Shown: positions 38,673-48,840, numbered from the stretch's first letter. The stretch: DNA of 64,000 bases from Pseudomonadota bacterium (GCA_021842465.1 JAKBZN010000008.1:1-64000), one strand, 5' to 3'. The notes: generated by a model not told the origin, from the sequence alone. Made by a program: numbers and translations.

Positions 38673-40049
38673 TCAGAATGCGTGACGCATGCCGATGGCA
38701 ACGATGCGGTTGCTGTAGCTGGGAGCGGCCGAGGCCCAGGGATAGGTGACGACGGCCTGACCCCCGGAGGCACTGTCTTTCATGATGCCGGCGTACAGGT
38801 CCGTCAGGTGGGTGAAGCGATAATCGGCCAGCAGGGTGTAGTAGTTCACGTTGCCAGCGGCAGCGCCGCCGGCGCCGTTCCCGTAGGCCGGGACGTTGAT
38901 GTGATAGACCGCAGCCGATAGCGTGAACGCCGAGGTGATGTGTTGGTTTGCGCCGATCCAGAGCACGTTCTGGAGTTTCGTGGCGCCGCCGAACGGATTG
39001 GTATTCACGGACCCGACCGGGTAGCCGAAGAGCGATGCGATATGGTCGGAACCGGGGTTGGACGGATTGCTGAGCTCTTCGCGCTCGTAGCCGCCATGCA
39101 CCGACGTCTTGCCGAAGTCATACTCGGCGGACAGCAGGAATGCCTTGGTATTCACGGCGGTCACCCCGAGCGTTCCGGGCGTACCGGTGCCATTGGGGAA
39201 GAGGGTTCCGCCGCTGCCTTGGCCGATCCCGAAGTCGGTGAACGCGTCCTTGAACGATTCAAATCCGCCCATTACCGACAGCGGTCCGTGCAGGTATACC
39301 GCATCGAGCTGATACGCGGTCTGGCCGGTGGTGGAGCCCGCAACCCCGCCAAACTTGTACAGGGCGCCGAACGTGAAGTCGCCGACCGGGATGCTGTACT
39401 TGATACTGTTGTCGACGCGCGAGTCGTCGGTCTCGCCACCGCCGCCATAGCTGCCCGAGTATCCCAGCGGCGAGAAGTCCTGCGCCTCGCCCAAGGGGTC
39501 GGTGATCGCCATGTTGTCGAGGAAGAAGCTGGTGTTGCGTCCCGCCGTGACGGTACCCCAGGAGTCCGACGAAATCCCGGCGAACGCGCCGCGGGAGAAG
39601 AGCTGACCCGAGATCGCGCTGTCGAGCGAACCGGTACACGTCGTCGTGCCCGGATGTGGGTTGTTCGGGTTGAACGGCGCCATACAGCCGCTGTTGTTCG
39701 CGACGCCCGCCGCGGCATTGGAAGTGTTGCCGGTCGGAACGTTCACCGCCGATTCCAGCTTGAAAATCGCTTTCAGGCCCGAGCCCAGATGCTCCTGTCC
39801 TTTGAGGCCCCAGCGCGATTGGCTCAAGCCGCCGCTGATCATGCCGGTTGCCGATTTCAGGCGGGAATCCTGCGGAATCGGGCTTTGCGACACCGGGAAG
39901 GACGGGTCGAAGTTATAGGTGTGCTGCACGTTTGCGATGCCGACATCCAGGATGCCGTAGAGCTGAACCCCGTCGGAGTCATCCGCGAATGCGGCGCCGG
40001 TGCAGACAGCCAGCGCCAGCGGAGCGAACTTGATTAGGGACTTACGCAA
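38673..40049 (-). CDS. Gram-negative general porin
   Basis: A 458-aa outer-membrane beta-barrel porin. The signal peptide MRKSLIKFAPLALAVCTGAAFA is followed by DGVQLYGILDVGIANVQH, the usual first strand. Alternating hydrophobic strands follow, with SRWGLKGQEHLGSGLKAIFKLES, FSRGAFAGISSDSWGTVTAGRN, and a terminal phenylalanine (GMRHAF). I chose the TTG at 40049 because ggag lies 7 nt upstream and a standard signal peptide results. Another TTG four codons earlier is possible. Both are non-ATG starts. A strong terminator follows. Confidence 0.93.
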   Translation of the reverse strand: MRKSLIKFAPLALAVCTGAAFADDSDGVQLYGILDVGIANVQHTYNFDPSFPVSQSPIPQDSRLKSATGMISGGLSQSRWGLKGQEHLGSGLKAIFKLESAVNVPTGNTSNAAAGVANNSGCMAPFNPNNPHPGTTTCTGSLDSAISGQLFSRGAFAGISSDSWGTVTAGRNTSFFLDNMAITDPLGEAQDFSPLGYSGSYGGGGETDDSRVDNSIKYSIPVGDFTFGALYKFGGVAGSTTGQTAYQLDAVYLHGPLSVMGGFESFKDAFTDFGIGQGSGGTLFPNGTGTPGTLGVTAVNTKAFLLSAEYDFGKTSVHGGYEREELSNPSNPGSDHIASLFGYPVGSVNTNPFGGATKLQNVLWIGANQHITSAFTLSAAVYHINVPAYGNGAGGAAAGNVNYYTLLADYRFTHLTDLYAGIMKDSASGGQAVVTYPWASAAPSYSNRIVAIGMRHAF

Positions 40050-40341
40050 GGTGATCTCCAAAGTTGATGATGAAGGGTTGATAAGTTCACGGCGGAAGCC
40101 TAGGTAGGTACCATTACATCTTTATTACATGTCGCAATTTTCCAACGACGCGCGTTGCCTGCAGGGACATCTATCGCGCTCGAGCAAGAGGGATGTTTCC
40201 GAATCGTGACAAGGGCCGGGAGGGTGGGGATGCCGGGGTTTGGGAACTCCAGGAGTTCGGGACTCTGGTGGTCCTCGTCGGGATTCGTACAATTCGGCAG
40301 TTCCGTGCTTGGCGCGCATGCCGATGGGAAAGGGGTAAATC
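40050..40341. other. Divergent intergenic region porin / coq7
   Basis: A 292-nt gene-free stretch. Near 40100-40140 is an AT-rich island containing a direct repeat (attacat at about 11-nt spacing), the likely porin promoter area. At 40244-40258 lies a perfect 7-bp inverted repeat (gaactcc-a-ggagttc), possibly an operator for coq7. No reading frame with coding character was seen. Confidence 0.5.
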
Positions 40342-40998
40342 ATGGACACACTCCGGAAGGCAACGGCATTCGACGAACTGTTGCGGGTCGCGCAATCGGC
40401 CTTGACCGTGGTCACCGGTTCGCCGCCATCGTCCCGACCCGATCCGGGGAACCCGGCGCGGTCGGTCGAGCTTTCACCGGTGCTCGGGGAGGCCGACAAG
40501 CGTCATGCCGCGGGCCTGATGCGGGTCAATCACGTCGGGGAGATCTGCGCTCAGGCGCTGTATGAGGCGCAGTCGATGGCGACCCGGGATGAAGGCCTGC
40601 GCACCGTGTTTCGCCAGGCGGCGGTGGAGGAGGCCGACCATCTCGCCTGGACGCGCCGCCGGGTGGAGGAACTCGGCGGCCGGGTCAGCGCCCTGGTGCC
40701 GCTGTGGTATGCCGGCGCGTTCGGGATCGGCCTTGCCGCCGCGCTCGTCGGCGATCGTCCCAGCCTGGGGTTCATGGCGGAAACCGAGCGGCAGGTCGAG
40801 GAACACCTGCTGGATCATCTGCAGAAGTTGCCGCCCCACGATCAGGTTTCCCGGGCGATCGTCGAGCAGATGAAACTCGACGAGGTCGGCCACGCCAACA
40901 CCGCGGTGGCCCACGGGGGGGACGACCTGCCCTTGCCTGTGCGTCTGGTGATGAAGGCCGCGGCGAAGGTGATGACGACGACGGCCTACTACCTCTGA
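40342..40998 (+). CDS. coq7: Demethoxyubiquinone hydroxylase
   Basis: A 218-aa di-iron monooxygenase that hydroxylates the ubiquinone ring (alternative to UbiF). Di-iron ligands are visible as the Glu in HVGEICAQALYE, the EEADHL motif, Glu-x-x-x in QVEEHLLDHL, and DEVGHAN. The length of 218 matches betaproteobacterial Coq7. ATG 40342 follows gaaaggggtaaatc. Its place next to OsmC and rplM is normal for Burkholderiales. Confidence 0.95.
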   Translation: MDTLRKATAFDELLRVAQSALTVVTGSPPSSRPDPGNPARSVELSPVLGEADKRHAAGLMRVNHVGEICAQALYEAQSMATRDEGLRTVFRQAAVEEADHLAWTRRRVEELGGRVSALVPLWYAGAFGIGLAAALVGDRPSLGFMAETERQVEEHLLDHLQKLPPHDQVSRAIVEQMKLDEVGHANTAVAHGGDDLPLPVRLVMKAAAKVMTTTAYYL

Positions 40999-41008
40999 CG
41001 GACGGCCC

Positions 41009-41434
41009 TCAGAGCGTGTCCACCACCTCGACCTCGATCTCGATCTTCGCCGTCTTCTCGACCATCGCCCCCGCCGAGCAGTATTTTTCGTGGGACAGCC
41101 GTACCGCGCGTTCCACCGCGTCCTGCGGCAGCGACCGGCCGGTGACGACGAAGTGCATGGTGATGCGGGTGAACACCTTGGGGTCCGTGGCGGCGCGCTC
41201 CGCCGACAGCCGTACTTCGCAGCCGCGCACGTCATGGCGGCCGCGCTTGAGGATGTGCACGACGTCGTACGCCGTACAGCCGCCGGTGCCGGCCAGGAGC
41301 AATTCCATCGGACGAGGCGCGAGGTTGCGTCCGCCGCCTTCCGGCGCGCCGTCCATGGCGACGAGGTGGCCGCTGCCAGTCTCGGCAACGAAGGTCATTC
41401 CCGACGGTCCGCCCCAGCGAACAAAGCACTCCAT
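41009..41434 (-). CDS. OsmC-family protein
   Basis: A 141-aa OsmC/Ohr-like protein. This family includes peroxiredoxin-type enzymes with paired cysteines. Here the motif PMELLLAGTGGCTAYDVVHIL carries the first cysteine and HEKYCSAGAM the second, as in the YhfA/OsmC group. ATG 41434 has ggagg eight bases upstream. Converges with coq7, 10 nt apart. The peroxidase role is by family only. Confidence 0.88.
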   Translation of the reverse strand: MECFVRWGGPSGMTFVAETGSGHLVAMDGAPEGGGRNLAPRPMELLLAGTGGCTAYDVVHILKRGRHDVRGCEVRLSAERAATDPKVFTRITMHFVVTGRSLPQDAVERAVRLSHEKYCSAGAMVEKTAKIEIEVEVVDTL

Positions 41435-41576
41435 GGCGTCTTCCTCCGCAAAACCCCGATTCTGCCTGATCCGACCCCCTGACGCGTCGACCGTTCGGTC
41501 GGTCGGCCCGCGGCGCCGCGCCGCCGCCTCCCGCACGACATTCTTCCGGGTCATTCCGGCTCAGGGAACCCCCCGC

Positions 41577-41605
41577 TTGCAGGGGTTCCGATCAGGCCGT
41601 ACAAT
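41577..41605 (+). promoter_or_regulatory. Sigma-70 promoter of rplM-rpsI
   Basis: ttgcag (41577-41582), exactly 17 nt, then tacaat (41600-41605), 39 nt before the rplM ATG. An inverted repeat ggaacccc / ggggttcc (41565-41572 and 41582-41589) overlaps the -35 box and could be a regulatory site. Confidence 0.8.
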
Positions 41606-41643
41606 ATGCGGCTTTTCCCGGTCGGCACAACCTTTTTGACGCC

Positions 41644-42072
41644 ATGAAGACATTTTCCGCCAAACCGCACGAAGTGCGCCGCGACTGGTTCGTGGTCGAC
41701 GCCAACGACAAGGTGCTGGGTCGGCTCGCCTCGCAGATTGCGCTGCGCCTGCGCGGCAAGCACAAACCCGAATACACCCCGCACGTCGATACGGGCGATT
41801 TCATCGTCGTCGTCAATGCCGGCAAGCTCCGCGTCACCGGGGCCAAGGAAGCCGACAAGATGTACTACCGCCACTCCACCTATCCCGGTGGCGTGCGCGA
41901 GACCACGTTCGGCAAGATGCAGCAGCGCTTCCCGGGACGCGCGCTCCAGATCGCCGTCCGCGGCATGCTCCCCAAGGGGCCGCTGGGATACGCGATGATC
42001 AAGAAGCTCAAGATCTACGCCGACGCGGATCATCCCCATGAGGCGCAGCAGCCCAAGGCGCTGAACATCTGA
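41644..42072 (+). CDS. rplM: 50S ribosomal protein L13
   Basis: A 142-aa large-subunit protein, early in 50S assembly. Recognised by [57 protein letters not shown] and [12 protein letters not shown]. Standard length. First gene of the conserved rplM-rpsI operon, behind a good sigma-70 promoter. Confidence 0.98.
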   Translation: MKTFSAKPHEVRRDWFVVDANDKVLGRLASQIALRLRGKHKPEYTPHVDTGDFIVVVNAGKLRVTGAKEADKMYYRHSTYPGGVRETTFGKMQQRFPGRALQIAVRGMLPKGPLGYAMIKKLKIYADADHPHEAQQPKALNI

Positions 42073-42110
42073 CGCGCCGAAACCCGAATCGAGAACCAGC
42101 AAGGTACGCC

Positions 42111-42503
42111 ATGATCGGTAAGCACAATTACGGAACGGGGCGCCGCAAGAGTTCGGTGGCGCGCGTGTTTTTGCGCCGCGGCAGCGGCAACATCGTCATC
42201 AACGGCCGTCCGATGGACGAGTACTTCCATCGGGAAACCGGCCGGATGATCGTGCGCCAGCCGCTCGAACTCACCGGCAACCTGACGACGTTCGACATTC
42301 AGGTCAACGTCGACGGCGGCGGCGAGTCGGGCCAGTCGGGCGCGGTGCGTCACGGCATCACCCGTGCCTTGATCGATTACGACGCCACGCTCAAGCCCGC
42401 GCTCTCCAATGCCGGGCTGGTGACCCGCGATGCGCGGGAAGTCGAACGGAAGAAGGTCGGCCTGCGCAAGGCACGCCGCCGCAAGCAGTTCTCCAAGCGT
42501 TGA
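42111..42503 (+). CDS. rpsI: 30S ribosomal protein S9
   Basis: A 130-aa small-subunit protein whose tail reaches the P site. Recognised by [37 protein letters not shown] and the C-terminal basic end [11 protein letters not shown]. Standard length. 38 nt after rplM. Confidence 0.98.
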   Translation: MIGKHNYGTGRRKSSVARVFLRRGSGNIVINGRPMDEYFHRETGRMIVRQPLELTGNLTTFDIQVNVDGGGESGQSGAVRHGITRALIDYDATLKPALSNAGLVTRDAREVERKKVGLRKARRRKQFSKR

Positions 42504-42557
42504 TTTTCCGGCGTCCCTGCCTTGGCGCAAGGGACGCCCCGGTGCATGGGGCAGGGT

Positions 42558-42582
42558 CGGCCGCGGTTCTCGCGGCCGTTTT
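42558..42582 (+). terminator. Intrinsic terminator after rpsI
   Basis: An 8-bp perfect stem cggccgcg / cgcggccg with a 5-nt loop, followed by tttt. An additional 9-bp hairpin (42510-42538) without T tract lies just before it. The rest of the 223-nt gap to argC shows only a possible tatact -10 box at 42678. Confidence 0.8.
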
Positions 42583-42726
42583 CCGCGCCCGCGCGGGCCG
42601 CTCGGCTTTCTCATGCTTCCAAGCGGATGATGCGCCAATGTGGGGAGCCGGGCCGGCGCGATCGGCCATCGGGAACCTATACTCCCCGGTTTCCCCGGAC
42701 ATCGGACGACGAGGGTAGCAACCACC

Positions 42727-43791
42727 ATGACCCGCAAGATCCGCGTCGGCATCGTCGGCGGCACCGGATATACCGGCGTCGAGTTGCTGCGCTTGCTCGC
42801 GCAGCATCCCCAGGCCGAGTTGGTCGCCATCACCTCCCGCAAGGAAGCGGGTATCCCCGTCGATCGGATTTTCGGTTCCCTGCGCGGCCGGGTCGACCTG
42901 CGCTTCACGAATCCCGACGCCCGGGAACTCGAGCGTTGCGACGTCGTGTTCTTTGCCACGCCGCATGGCGTGGCGATGAACCAGGCCCGCGCGCTGGTCG
43001 AGGCCGGGGTGCGGGTCATCGACCTGGCGGCCGATTTCCGCCTGCGCGATCCGGCGCAATTCGAGGCCTGGTACAAGATGCCGCATGCCTGCCCGGATCT
43101 CCTGGCGGAGGCGGTCTACGGCCTGCCGGAGTTGAACCGGGAGGCGATCGCTTCGGCGCGGATCGTCGCCGGCCCCGGGTGCTATCCCACCAGCATGCAG
43201 CTTGGCCTGGCCCCGATCCTGGAGTGGGAGCGGGATCACCCCGGGGCCATCGATTGCGGTGCGATCATCGCCGACTGCAAGTCGGGCGTGAGTGGCGCGG
43301 GCCGGAAGGCGGAAGTCGATTATCTGGGCGCGGAAGTCTCCGAGAATTTCCGCGCCTACGGACTTTCCGGTCATCGCCATCATCCGGAAACGGTGCAGCA
43401 ACTATCGATGCTCGCCGGCAAGCCGGTCGGGTTGATCTTCGTTCCCCATCTCGTCCCGATGATCCGGGGCATTTTCAGCAGCATGTACGTCCGCCTGAGG
43501 GCTGCGGCCGACCTGACGGATGCGGAGTTGCAGGGGCTCTATGAGCGTCGCTACGCCGGGGAGCCCTTCGTCGACGTGCTGCCGCCCGACTGCGCGCCCG
43601 AGACCCGCTCGGTCCGCGGCACGAACCTTGCTCGCATCGCCTTGCGTCGGCCTGCGCGGGATCTGCTGCTCGTGCTGGTGGTCGAGGACAACCTCGTCAA
43701 GGGGGCGGCGGGGCAGGCCGTGCAATGCATGAACCGCCTCTTCGGCCTTCCGGAGACGGAGGGGTTGATGCAGATTGCGGCCGTGCCCTGA
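42727..43791 (+). CDS. argC: N-acetyl-gamma-glutamyl-phosphate reductase
   Basis: A 354-aa NADPH-dependent reductase, third step of arginine synthesis. The nucleotide-binding [17 protein letters not shown] is at the N-terminus. The catalytic cysteine C152 sits in [12 protein letters not shown], with [10 protein letters not shown] and [10 protein letters not shown] further on. The length fits the longer ArgC class. ATG 42727 gives the standard start; a longer open frame upstream overlaps the terminator region. Confidence 0.96.
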   Translation: MTRKIRVGIVGGTGYTGVELLRLLAQHPQAELVAITSRKEAGIPVDRIFGSLRGRVDLRFTNPDARELERCDVVFFATPHGVAMNQARALVEAGVRVIDLAADFRLRDPAQFEAWYKMPHACPDLLAEAVYGLPELNREAIASARIVAGPGCYPTSMQLGLAPILEWERDHPGAIDCGAIIADCKSGVSGAGRKAEVDYLGAEVSENFRAYGLSGHRHHPETVQQLSMLAGKPVGLIFVPHLVPMIRGIFSSMYVRLRAAADLTDAELQGLYERRYAGEPFVDVLPPDCAPETRSVRGTNLARIALRRPARDLLLVLVVEDNLVKGAAGQAVQCMNRLFGLPETEGLMQIAAVP

Positions 43792-43870
43792 CGGAAGGCG
43801 GGCGGGAACGCAATCGGCGGGACGGTCACACGGCGCGAACGGAAAGGCAGCAAGGGACGGTGGCGATACG

Positions 43871-44611
43871 ATGAAGTGGAAGCTGTTCCTGCGCAAAAAT
43901 ACGCTGAGCGCGCCCAAGGTCTCGGTCCGGTCGCACATGTCCTGGCCGGCGCGGATGGCGATCACCTTCTTGCTGATGGTCGCGGCCGCGGTGGCTGGGT
44001 TGGCGCTCTACAACTGGGGGCGGCATTTCGGCGGCCCCAACCGCGAACAGCTGGTCGCCGAGGTCGCGAACCTGCGCGGCGCCTTGCATGCGGCCACGGC
44101 GGAACGGGATCGCGACGCCATGAAGGCGGCGGCGCTGCAAGGCCAGGTGCAGGTGGAGAAGGCGGCGCAGGATCAACTCATGCTGCAGGTGCGCAATCTG
44201 GAGGCGGATCGTGCGCGCATGCAGGCGGATCTGGATTTCTTCGAAAGCCTGCTGCCGGTGCGGCGGGGGGAAAAGGGCGTCGTGATCCGGAGTTTCCGGA
44301 TCGAACCGGAAGGAACCGCGGCACAGATGCACTACCGCCTGCTGGTGCAGCAGGCGGGAAGGCCGCAGCGGGATTTCGTCGGGTCGGTGCAGTTGCGCGT
44401 GACGTACGTGCAGAACGGCCGTTTCAACACCTTGTGGGTTCCGGGGGCGGATGCGCCGTCGGATTCCCGTCAGGCGATGCAGCTATCCTTCCGCAACTAC
44501 CAGCGGGTGGAGGGAGGGTTCACCTTGCCCGCCGGAGCGCGACTGCAGTCGGTGCAGGTGCGCATCCTCGCCGGGGGCGTGGTTCGGCTGCGACAGACAT
44601 TCGCCGGGTGA
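43871..44611 (+). CDS. Single-pass membrane coiled-coil protein (DUF6776-like)
   Basis: A 246-aa protein with a short cytoplasmic N-terminus, a membrane helix (about 31-51, AITFLLMVAAAVAGLALYNW) and a periplasmic coiled coil (about 60-115). A beta-rich C-terminal domain (VVIRSFRIEPEG...MHYRLLVQQ...QRVEGGF) follows. I recall such proteins, of unknown function, beside bactofilin genes in betaproteobacteria. ATG 43871. The bactofilin gene starts 28 nt downstream, so the two probably form an operon and may act together in envelope or shape functions; that is inference. Confidence 0.8.
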   Translation: MKWKLFLRKNTLSAPKVSVRSHMSWPARMAITFLLMVAAAVAGLALYNWGRHFGGPNREQLVAEVANLRGALHAATAERDRDAMKAAALQGQVQVEKAAQDQLMLQVRNLEADRARMQADLDFFESLLPVRRGEKGVVIRSFRIEPEGTAAQMHYRLLVQQAGRPQRDFVGSVQLRVTYVQNGRFNTLWVPGADAPSDSRQAMQLSFRNYQRVEGGFTLPAGARLQSVQVRILAGGVVRLRQTFAG

Positions 44612-44639
44612 TCCGGTCGGCGGGCAACGGGAGCGGGAG

Positions 44640-45041
44640 ATGTTCGGCAAGAAGGCGGCAGCGCAATACGAAATCGGCAGTCTGATCGGGGCGACGACGA
44701 CCATTTCCGGCGACGTCACGTTCGTTGGCGGCATGCGGATCGACGGTACGGTGAAGGGCTCCGTGCGCTGCGCGGAGGGCGAAAAGAGCGGCCTTCTGGT
44801 CATCAGCGAGCACGGCTGCATCGAGGGCGAGGTGTGCGCGGCGCACCTGGTGGTGGGCGGTCGCATCGCGGGCCCGGTCAACGCCGGGCAACTCGTCGAA
44901 CTGCAGCCCAAAGCCCGGATCGTCGGCGACGTGCGCTACGCGGCCCTGGAGATGCATCATGGTGCCGTCGTCGAGGGGATGATGATTCACATCCCTTCGG
45001 AGACGCGCGTCGATCCGCGCGTCAACCAACCGGAATCGTGA
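44640..45041 (+). CDS. Bactofilin
   Basis: A 133-aa bactofilin, a self-polymerising cytoskeletal beta-helix protein. Repeating short hydrophobic strands are seen: [83 protein letters not shown]. Length and pattern match the family. ATG 44640 has gggag seven bases upstream. Its partner upstream is a membrane coiled-coil protein. Confidence 0.92.
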   Translation: MFGKKAAAQYEIGSLIGATTTISGDVTFVGGMRIDGTVKGSVRCAEGEKSGLLVISEHGCIEGEVCAAHLVVGGRIAGPVNAGQLVELQPKARIVGDVRYAALEMHHGAVVEGMMIHIPSETRVDPRVNQPES

Positions 45042-45095
45042 CCAAAAACCGGGAAGGCAACGTGGTTGTCTTTCCGCATCCCGGCCATACCCTCC

Positions 45096-45101
45096 TATAA
45101 T
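45096..45101 (+). promoter_or_regulatory. -10 box for erpA
   Basis: A perfect tataat lies 28 nt before the erpA ATG. No good -35 at normal spacing (ttgtct at 45066 is too far), so activation by a regulator such as an Fe-S sensor is possible but not shown. Confidence 0.6.
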
Positions 45102-45129
45102 CGTCAACATTGCCACCAGGAGTCCAACC

Positions 45130-45480
45130 ATGAACGCTCCCGTCGAAGCCTCCGTTCCGCTGATCTTTTCCGATGCCGCCGCCGGCAAGGTTCGGCAGTT
45201 GATCGAGGAGGAAGGAAATCCCGATCTGAAACTGCGCGTTTTCGTGCAGGGGGGCGGCTGCTCCGGCTTCCAGTACGGCTTCACGTTCGACGAGACCGTG
45301 AACGACGACGACACCACGATGGAGCGCAACGGCGTGACGCTGCTCATCGATTCGATGAGCTTCCAGTATCTCGTGGGTGCCGAAATCGACTACAAGGAAG
45401 ACCTCGACGGCGCGCAGTTCGTCATCCGCAATCCGAACGCCACCACGACCTGCGGTTGCGGCTCCTCGTTCTCCGTTTGA
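45130..45480 (+). CDS. erpA: Iron-sulfur cluster insertion protein ErpA
   Basis: A 116-aa A-type Fe-S carrier that delivers clusters to apoproteins. Three ligand cysteines are in [11 protein letters not shown] and the C-terminal TTCGCGSSF. Length and motif spacing are those of ErpA. The ATG has accaggag upstream. Confidence 0.96.
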   Translation: MNAPVEASVPLIFSDAAAGKVRQLIEEEGNPDLKLRVFVQGGGCSGFQYGFTFDETVNDDDTTMERNGVTLLIDSMSFQYLVGAEIDYKEDLDGAQFVIRNPNATTTCGCGSSFSV

Positions 45481-45526
45481 CGGATCGTTGATCGGCCGCG
45501 CGAGGCGGTCGGCGGAGCGCGATTTT

Positions 45527-45564
45527 CCCCCTCTCCCGCTTGCAGGAGAGGGTTGGGGTGAGGG
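45527..45564. repeat. REP-like palindromic element (intergenic copy)
   Basis: ccccctctcccgcttgcagg then agagggttggggtgaggg. The same family as the elements inside uvrA at 14810 and 15941. It lies in the 126-nt gap between convergent erpA and anmK. Confidence 0.8.
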
Positions 45565-45606
45565 CGGGGCGGACGGGATGATCGAGGGTGGCAGCGACCG
45601 CCGCCC

Positions 45607-46746
45607 TCACCGCGGATAGCGCGCGCCCAGCACGCGGGGGTGCCGCGCCCCCGTCACCGCGGGCAGATTCCCCGCGGTTCGAGCAAGGTGCGCCCGCGCC
45701 AGCCACGCGAAGGCCAGCCCTTCCACGTGTTCCGGGGCAATACCCATGGTTCCCGAGTCGAACACCGGGATCGGGGCGCATTCCTCCCGCAGCATCCGCA
45801 TGAGCGTGGCGTTGTACGCCCCGCCGCCGCAGACCACGACGTCTCCTGCCGACGGCTGGGTTTTCCGGATCGCATTGGCGATCGTCATCGCGGTGAATCG
45901 GGTCAGCGTGGCCTGCACATCGACGGCGGCGAGATGGCCGCGCGGATCGGCCTGCGCCAGATTGCGGTCCAGCCATTCGGCATGAAAAAGATCGCGGCCC
46001 GTACTCTTGGGCGGCGGTGCCGACAGGAACGGCTCGTCGAGGAGCGTGGCGAGCAGTGCGGGGTCGGTGCGCCCTTGTGCCGCCCAAGCGCCGTCCCGGT
46101 CGCACGGGCCCGCCCGGTGTCGCGCATGCCATAGATCGATCAGGACGTTGCCTGGGCCGCAATCGAACCCCAGCACCGCTTCGTTCGCCGATTGGCGGGC
46201 CGGCAGTCCGGTGATGTTGGCGATCCCCCCGATGTTGACGATCGCGCGCGGATGGTCGGCGCGGAAGACGGCGTCGTGGAATGCCGGCACGAGCGGTGCA
46301 CCCTCTCCTCCGGCGGCGATGTCGCGGGCGCGGAAATCGGCGATGACGTCGATCTCCGTGAGCTCGGCGACAACCGCCGGCGCATTGAGCTGGATCGTGT
46401 AGCCGGCATCGGGCCGGTGGCGGATCGTTTGCCCATGCACTCCCGCCGCGCGCACCTGCGCCGGGGAGCATCCGGCACGATCGAGCAGTTCGGCGATCGC
46501 TTGGGCGGCCCCGCGCGCGAAGTGCTGCGCGGCGATGGCGGCGCGGTGCAACTCGTCCTCTCCGGGCCGCTGCAGCGCGAACAAGGCCGCGCGCAATTCT
46601 TCCGCGAACGTGTGATGCACATGGGCCAGCAAGCGCACCGGCGGTCGTCCGGAATCGGGAAACTGCGCCAGCACGGCATCGATTCCGTCCAGGCTGGTGC
46701 CGGACATGACGCCGATGTAGATGTCGTCCTGGGTTTCGTTGCGCAT
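45607..46746 (-). CDS. anmK: Anhydro-N-acetylmuramic acid kinase
   Basis: A 379-aa sugar kinase of cell-wall recycling that opens and phosphorylates 1,6-anhydroMurNAc. Motifs include GVMSGTSLDGIDAVL near the start, HGQTIRHRP, IVNIGGIANIT, GFDCGPGNVLIDLW and VVCGGGAYNATLM. ATG 46746 is chosen over an in-frame TTG eight codons earlier. Divergent from tyrS, a common arrangement. Confidence 0.95.
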   Translation of the reverse strand: MRNETQDDIYIGVMSGTSLDGIDAVLAQFPDSGRPPVRLLAHVHHTFAEELRAALFALQRPGEDELHRAAIAAQHFARGAAQAIAELLDRAGCSPAQVRAAGVHGQTIRHRPDAGYTIQLNAPAVVAELTEIDVIADFRARDIAAGGEGAPLVPAFHDAVFRADHPRAIVNIGGIANITGLPARQSANEAVLGFDCGPGNVLIDLWHARHRAGPCDRDGAWAAQGRTDPALLATLLDEPFLSAPPPKSTGRDLFHAEWLDRNLAQADPRGHLAAVDVQATLTRFTAMTIANAIRKTQPSAGDVVVCGGGAYNATLMRMLREECAPIPVFDSGTMGIAPEHVEGLAFAWLARAHLARTAGNLPAVTGARHPRVLGARYPR

Positions 46747-46859
46747 AGGGTCCAGAGCCGTCGAGAGCAAGGCCGGGTCGGTCGATTCTCCCCGCCGGAC
46801 GCGGCGGTGCGGAGGACGTGGAGTACGGAAGAGCAGTTTGCCCTAAAATCCCCGCCCTT

Positions 46860-48098
46860 ATGCCGACCGAATCCGCATCTTCCCCCATTCCCTCCGAGGT
46901 CGAGCGTGCGCTGGCGATCGTCAAGCGCGGTTGCGACGAACTCCTGGTCGAAAGCGAGTTCGTGGCCAAGCTGGCGCGTGCGCAGGCCACGGGCACACCC
47001 CTGCGCTGCAAGCTCGGCCTCGACCCGACGGCGCCCGACATCCACCTCGGGCATACCGTGGTCCTCAACAAGCTGCGTCAGCTGCAGGATCTCGGCCACA
47101 CGGTGATTTTTCTCATCGGCGACTTCACGGCGATGATCGGCGATCCGTCCGGACGCAACGTCACCCGCCCGCCGCTCTCGGCCGAGCAGATCCGCGCCCA
47201 TGCGGAGACCTACTTCGAGCAGGCCGCACTGGTGCTCGACCGCGACCGCACCGAGATTCGCTACAACGCCGAATGGTCGCAGCCCCTGGGCGCGGACGGC
47301 ATGATTCGCCTCGCGTCCCACTACACGCTGGCCCGTCTGCTCGAGCGCGACGATTTCCAGAAGCGGTACGCCGGTGGCCACCCGATCGCGATGCACGAAC
47401 TGCTCTACCCGCTGATGCAGGGCTACGACTCGGTCGCGCTTCGATCCGACCTGGAACTGGGCGGAACCGACCAGAAGTTCAATCTGCTGGTCGGACGGGA
47501 ATTGCAGAAGCACTACGGGCAGGAACCGCAATGCGTGCTCACCATGCCTCTGCTCGAAGGCACGGACGGCGTCGACAAGATGTCCAAGTCCAAGGGCAAT
47601 TACATCGGCATCACGGAGCCGCCCGGGGAGATGTTCGGCAAGCTGATGTCGATTTCCGACGACCTGATGTGGCGCTATTACGAGCTGCTCTCCGCGCGCT
47701 CGATCGAAGCGATCGCCGGACTGCGCAGCGAGATCGCGCAGGGCCGCAATCCGCGCGATGCCAAGGTCGCGCTGGCGCAGGAGATGGTTGCGCGTTTTCA
47801 CTCCCAGGCTGCCGCGGTCGCCGCCCTGGAAGCGTTCGAAGCCCGGTTCCGCCACGGCGCGGTTCCGGAAGACATGCCCGAGGTTGCGGTGGCGGCGGCC
47901 GACGGCGCGATCGCGATCGGGCACCTGCTCAAGCAGGCTGGCCTGGCGTCCTCGACCAGCGATGCGCTGCGCAGCGTCGAGCAGGGCGCCGTGCGGATCG
48001 ACGGCCAGCGCATTGAAGACCGCGCCCTCCGCGTCGCCTGCGGCACCTACGTCGTGCAGATCGGCAAGCGCCGCTGGGCACGGGTGACTGTGCAATAG
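46860..48098 (+). CDS. tyrS: Tyrosyl-tRNA synthetase
   Basis: A 412-aa class I aminoacyl-tRNA synthetase of the longer bacterial TyrZ type. HLGH is at 62-65 (HIGH box), [13 protein letters not shown] follows, the KMSKS loop is at 240-244, and an S4 RNA-binding domain forms the C-terminal 65 residues ([16 protein letters not shown]). ATG 46860 lies 113 nt from divergent anmK; a taaaat box at 46844 could be its -10 but is very close to the start codon. Confidence 0.96.
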   Translation: MPTESASSPIPSEVERALAIVKRGCDELLVESEFVAKLARAQATGTPLRCKLGLDPTAPDIHLGHTVVLNKLRQLQDLGHTVIFLIGDFTAMIGDPSGRNVTRPPLSAEQIRAHAETYFEQAALVLDRDRTEIRYNAEWSQPLGADGMIRLASHYTLARLLERDDFQKRYAGGHPIAMHELLYPLMQGYDSVALRSDLELGGTDQKFNLLVGRELQKHYGQEPQCVLTMPLLEGTDGVDKMSKSKGNYIGITEPPGEMFGKLMSISDDLMWRYYELLSARSIEAIAGLRSEIAQGRNPRDAKVALAQEMVARFHSQAAAVAALEAFEARFRHGAVPEDMPEVAVAAADGAIAIGHLLKQAGLASSTSDALRSVEQGAVRIDGQRIEDRALRVACGTYVVQIGKRRWARVTVQ

Positions 48099-48171
48099 GC
48101 GAGGCCGCAATTCTTCGCATGCGCCGGTTCGGGGAGGACGTCCGAACCGCGCGCGCCGGGATTGTCTCCCC

Positions 48172-48840
48172 ATGAACGAAACCACGCACGAAACCACGCT
48201 GATCCTGGTCCGCCACGGCGAAACCGAGTGGAACACGCAGTCCCGCATGCAGGGCCACCGTGATATCGCGCTCTCCCCGCGCGGCGTGGAACAGGCGGAA
48301 GCCGTCGCGCGCCACCTGACGCGCGCCGGGATGGGCGCAACCCTGGACATCGCCGCCGTATTCGCCAGCGACCTGTCGCGCGCTCGCGCGACGGCCGCCC
48401 CCATCGCTGCGCGAGCCGGTGCGGCGATGCGGATCGACCCCCGCCTGCGCGAGCGCGGATTCGGTCTGTTCGAGGGATCGACGTATGCCGAGGCCCACGC
48501 CAAGTGGCCCGAGATCTATGCGACCTGGCAGCGGCGGGAGCCCGATTACGCCGTCCCGGGCGGCGAGTCGTACGTCCAGGTTCGGGCTCGCACCCTGGCG
48601 GCGATCGAGGACATCGCCCGCGATTTTGCGGGGAAGACCGTGGTGGTGGTCACGCATGGCGGGATTCTCGATGCCGTGTATCGCGCGGCATTCGACATCC
48701 CCTGGAAGACGCCGCGCCCATACGCCATCCCCAACGGGTCGATCAGTCGGGCCACGGTGCGCCTGCCCGGGCCGGCGTTGCGGATCCACTTCTGGGCCGA
48801 CCGCGACCACCTCGACGCACCCTCGGACCCGTCACGGTGA
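48172..48840 (+). CDS. Histidine phosphatase family protein (phosphoglycerate mutase-like)
   Basis: A 222-aa branch-1 histidine phosphatase. The catalytic motif LVRHGETEWN is near residue 12-21, SDLSRARATA follows, the acid/base Glu is in ERGFGLFEGSTYAEA, and the second histidine is in VVVTHGGILDAVYR. All catalytic residues are present. Substrate unknown: many such proteins are phosphatases rather than mutases. The 3' end overlaps the convergent TPR gene by 9 nt. Confidence 0.9.
   Translation: MNETTHETTLILVRHGETEWNTQSRMQGHRDIALSPRGVEQAEAVARHLTRAGMGATLDIAAVFASDLSRARATAAPIAARAGAAMRIDPRLRERGFGLFEGSTYAEAHAKWPEIYATWQRREPDYAVPGGESYVQVRARTLAAIEDIARDFAGKTVVVVTHGGILDAVYRAAFDIPWKTPRPYAIPNGSISRATVRLPGPALRIHFWADRDHLDAPSDPSR

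Noticed and set aside
41484-41520. Repeated cggtcggtcgg tract upstream of rplM as a regulatory repeat
   Set aside because: Short low-complexity GC run with no dyad or spacing pattern that I could support.
48126-48148. ggttcgg / ccgaacc hairpin after tyrS as a terminator
   Set aside because: Seven-bp stem with no T tract and close to the next gene; too weak to call.
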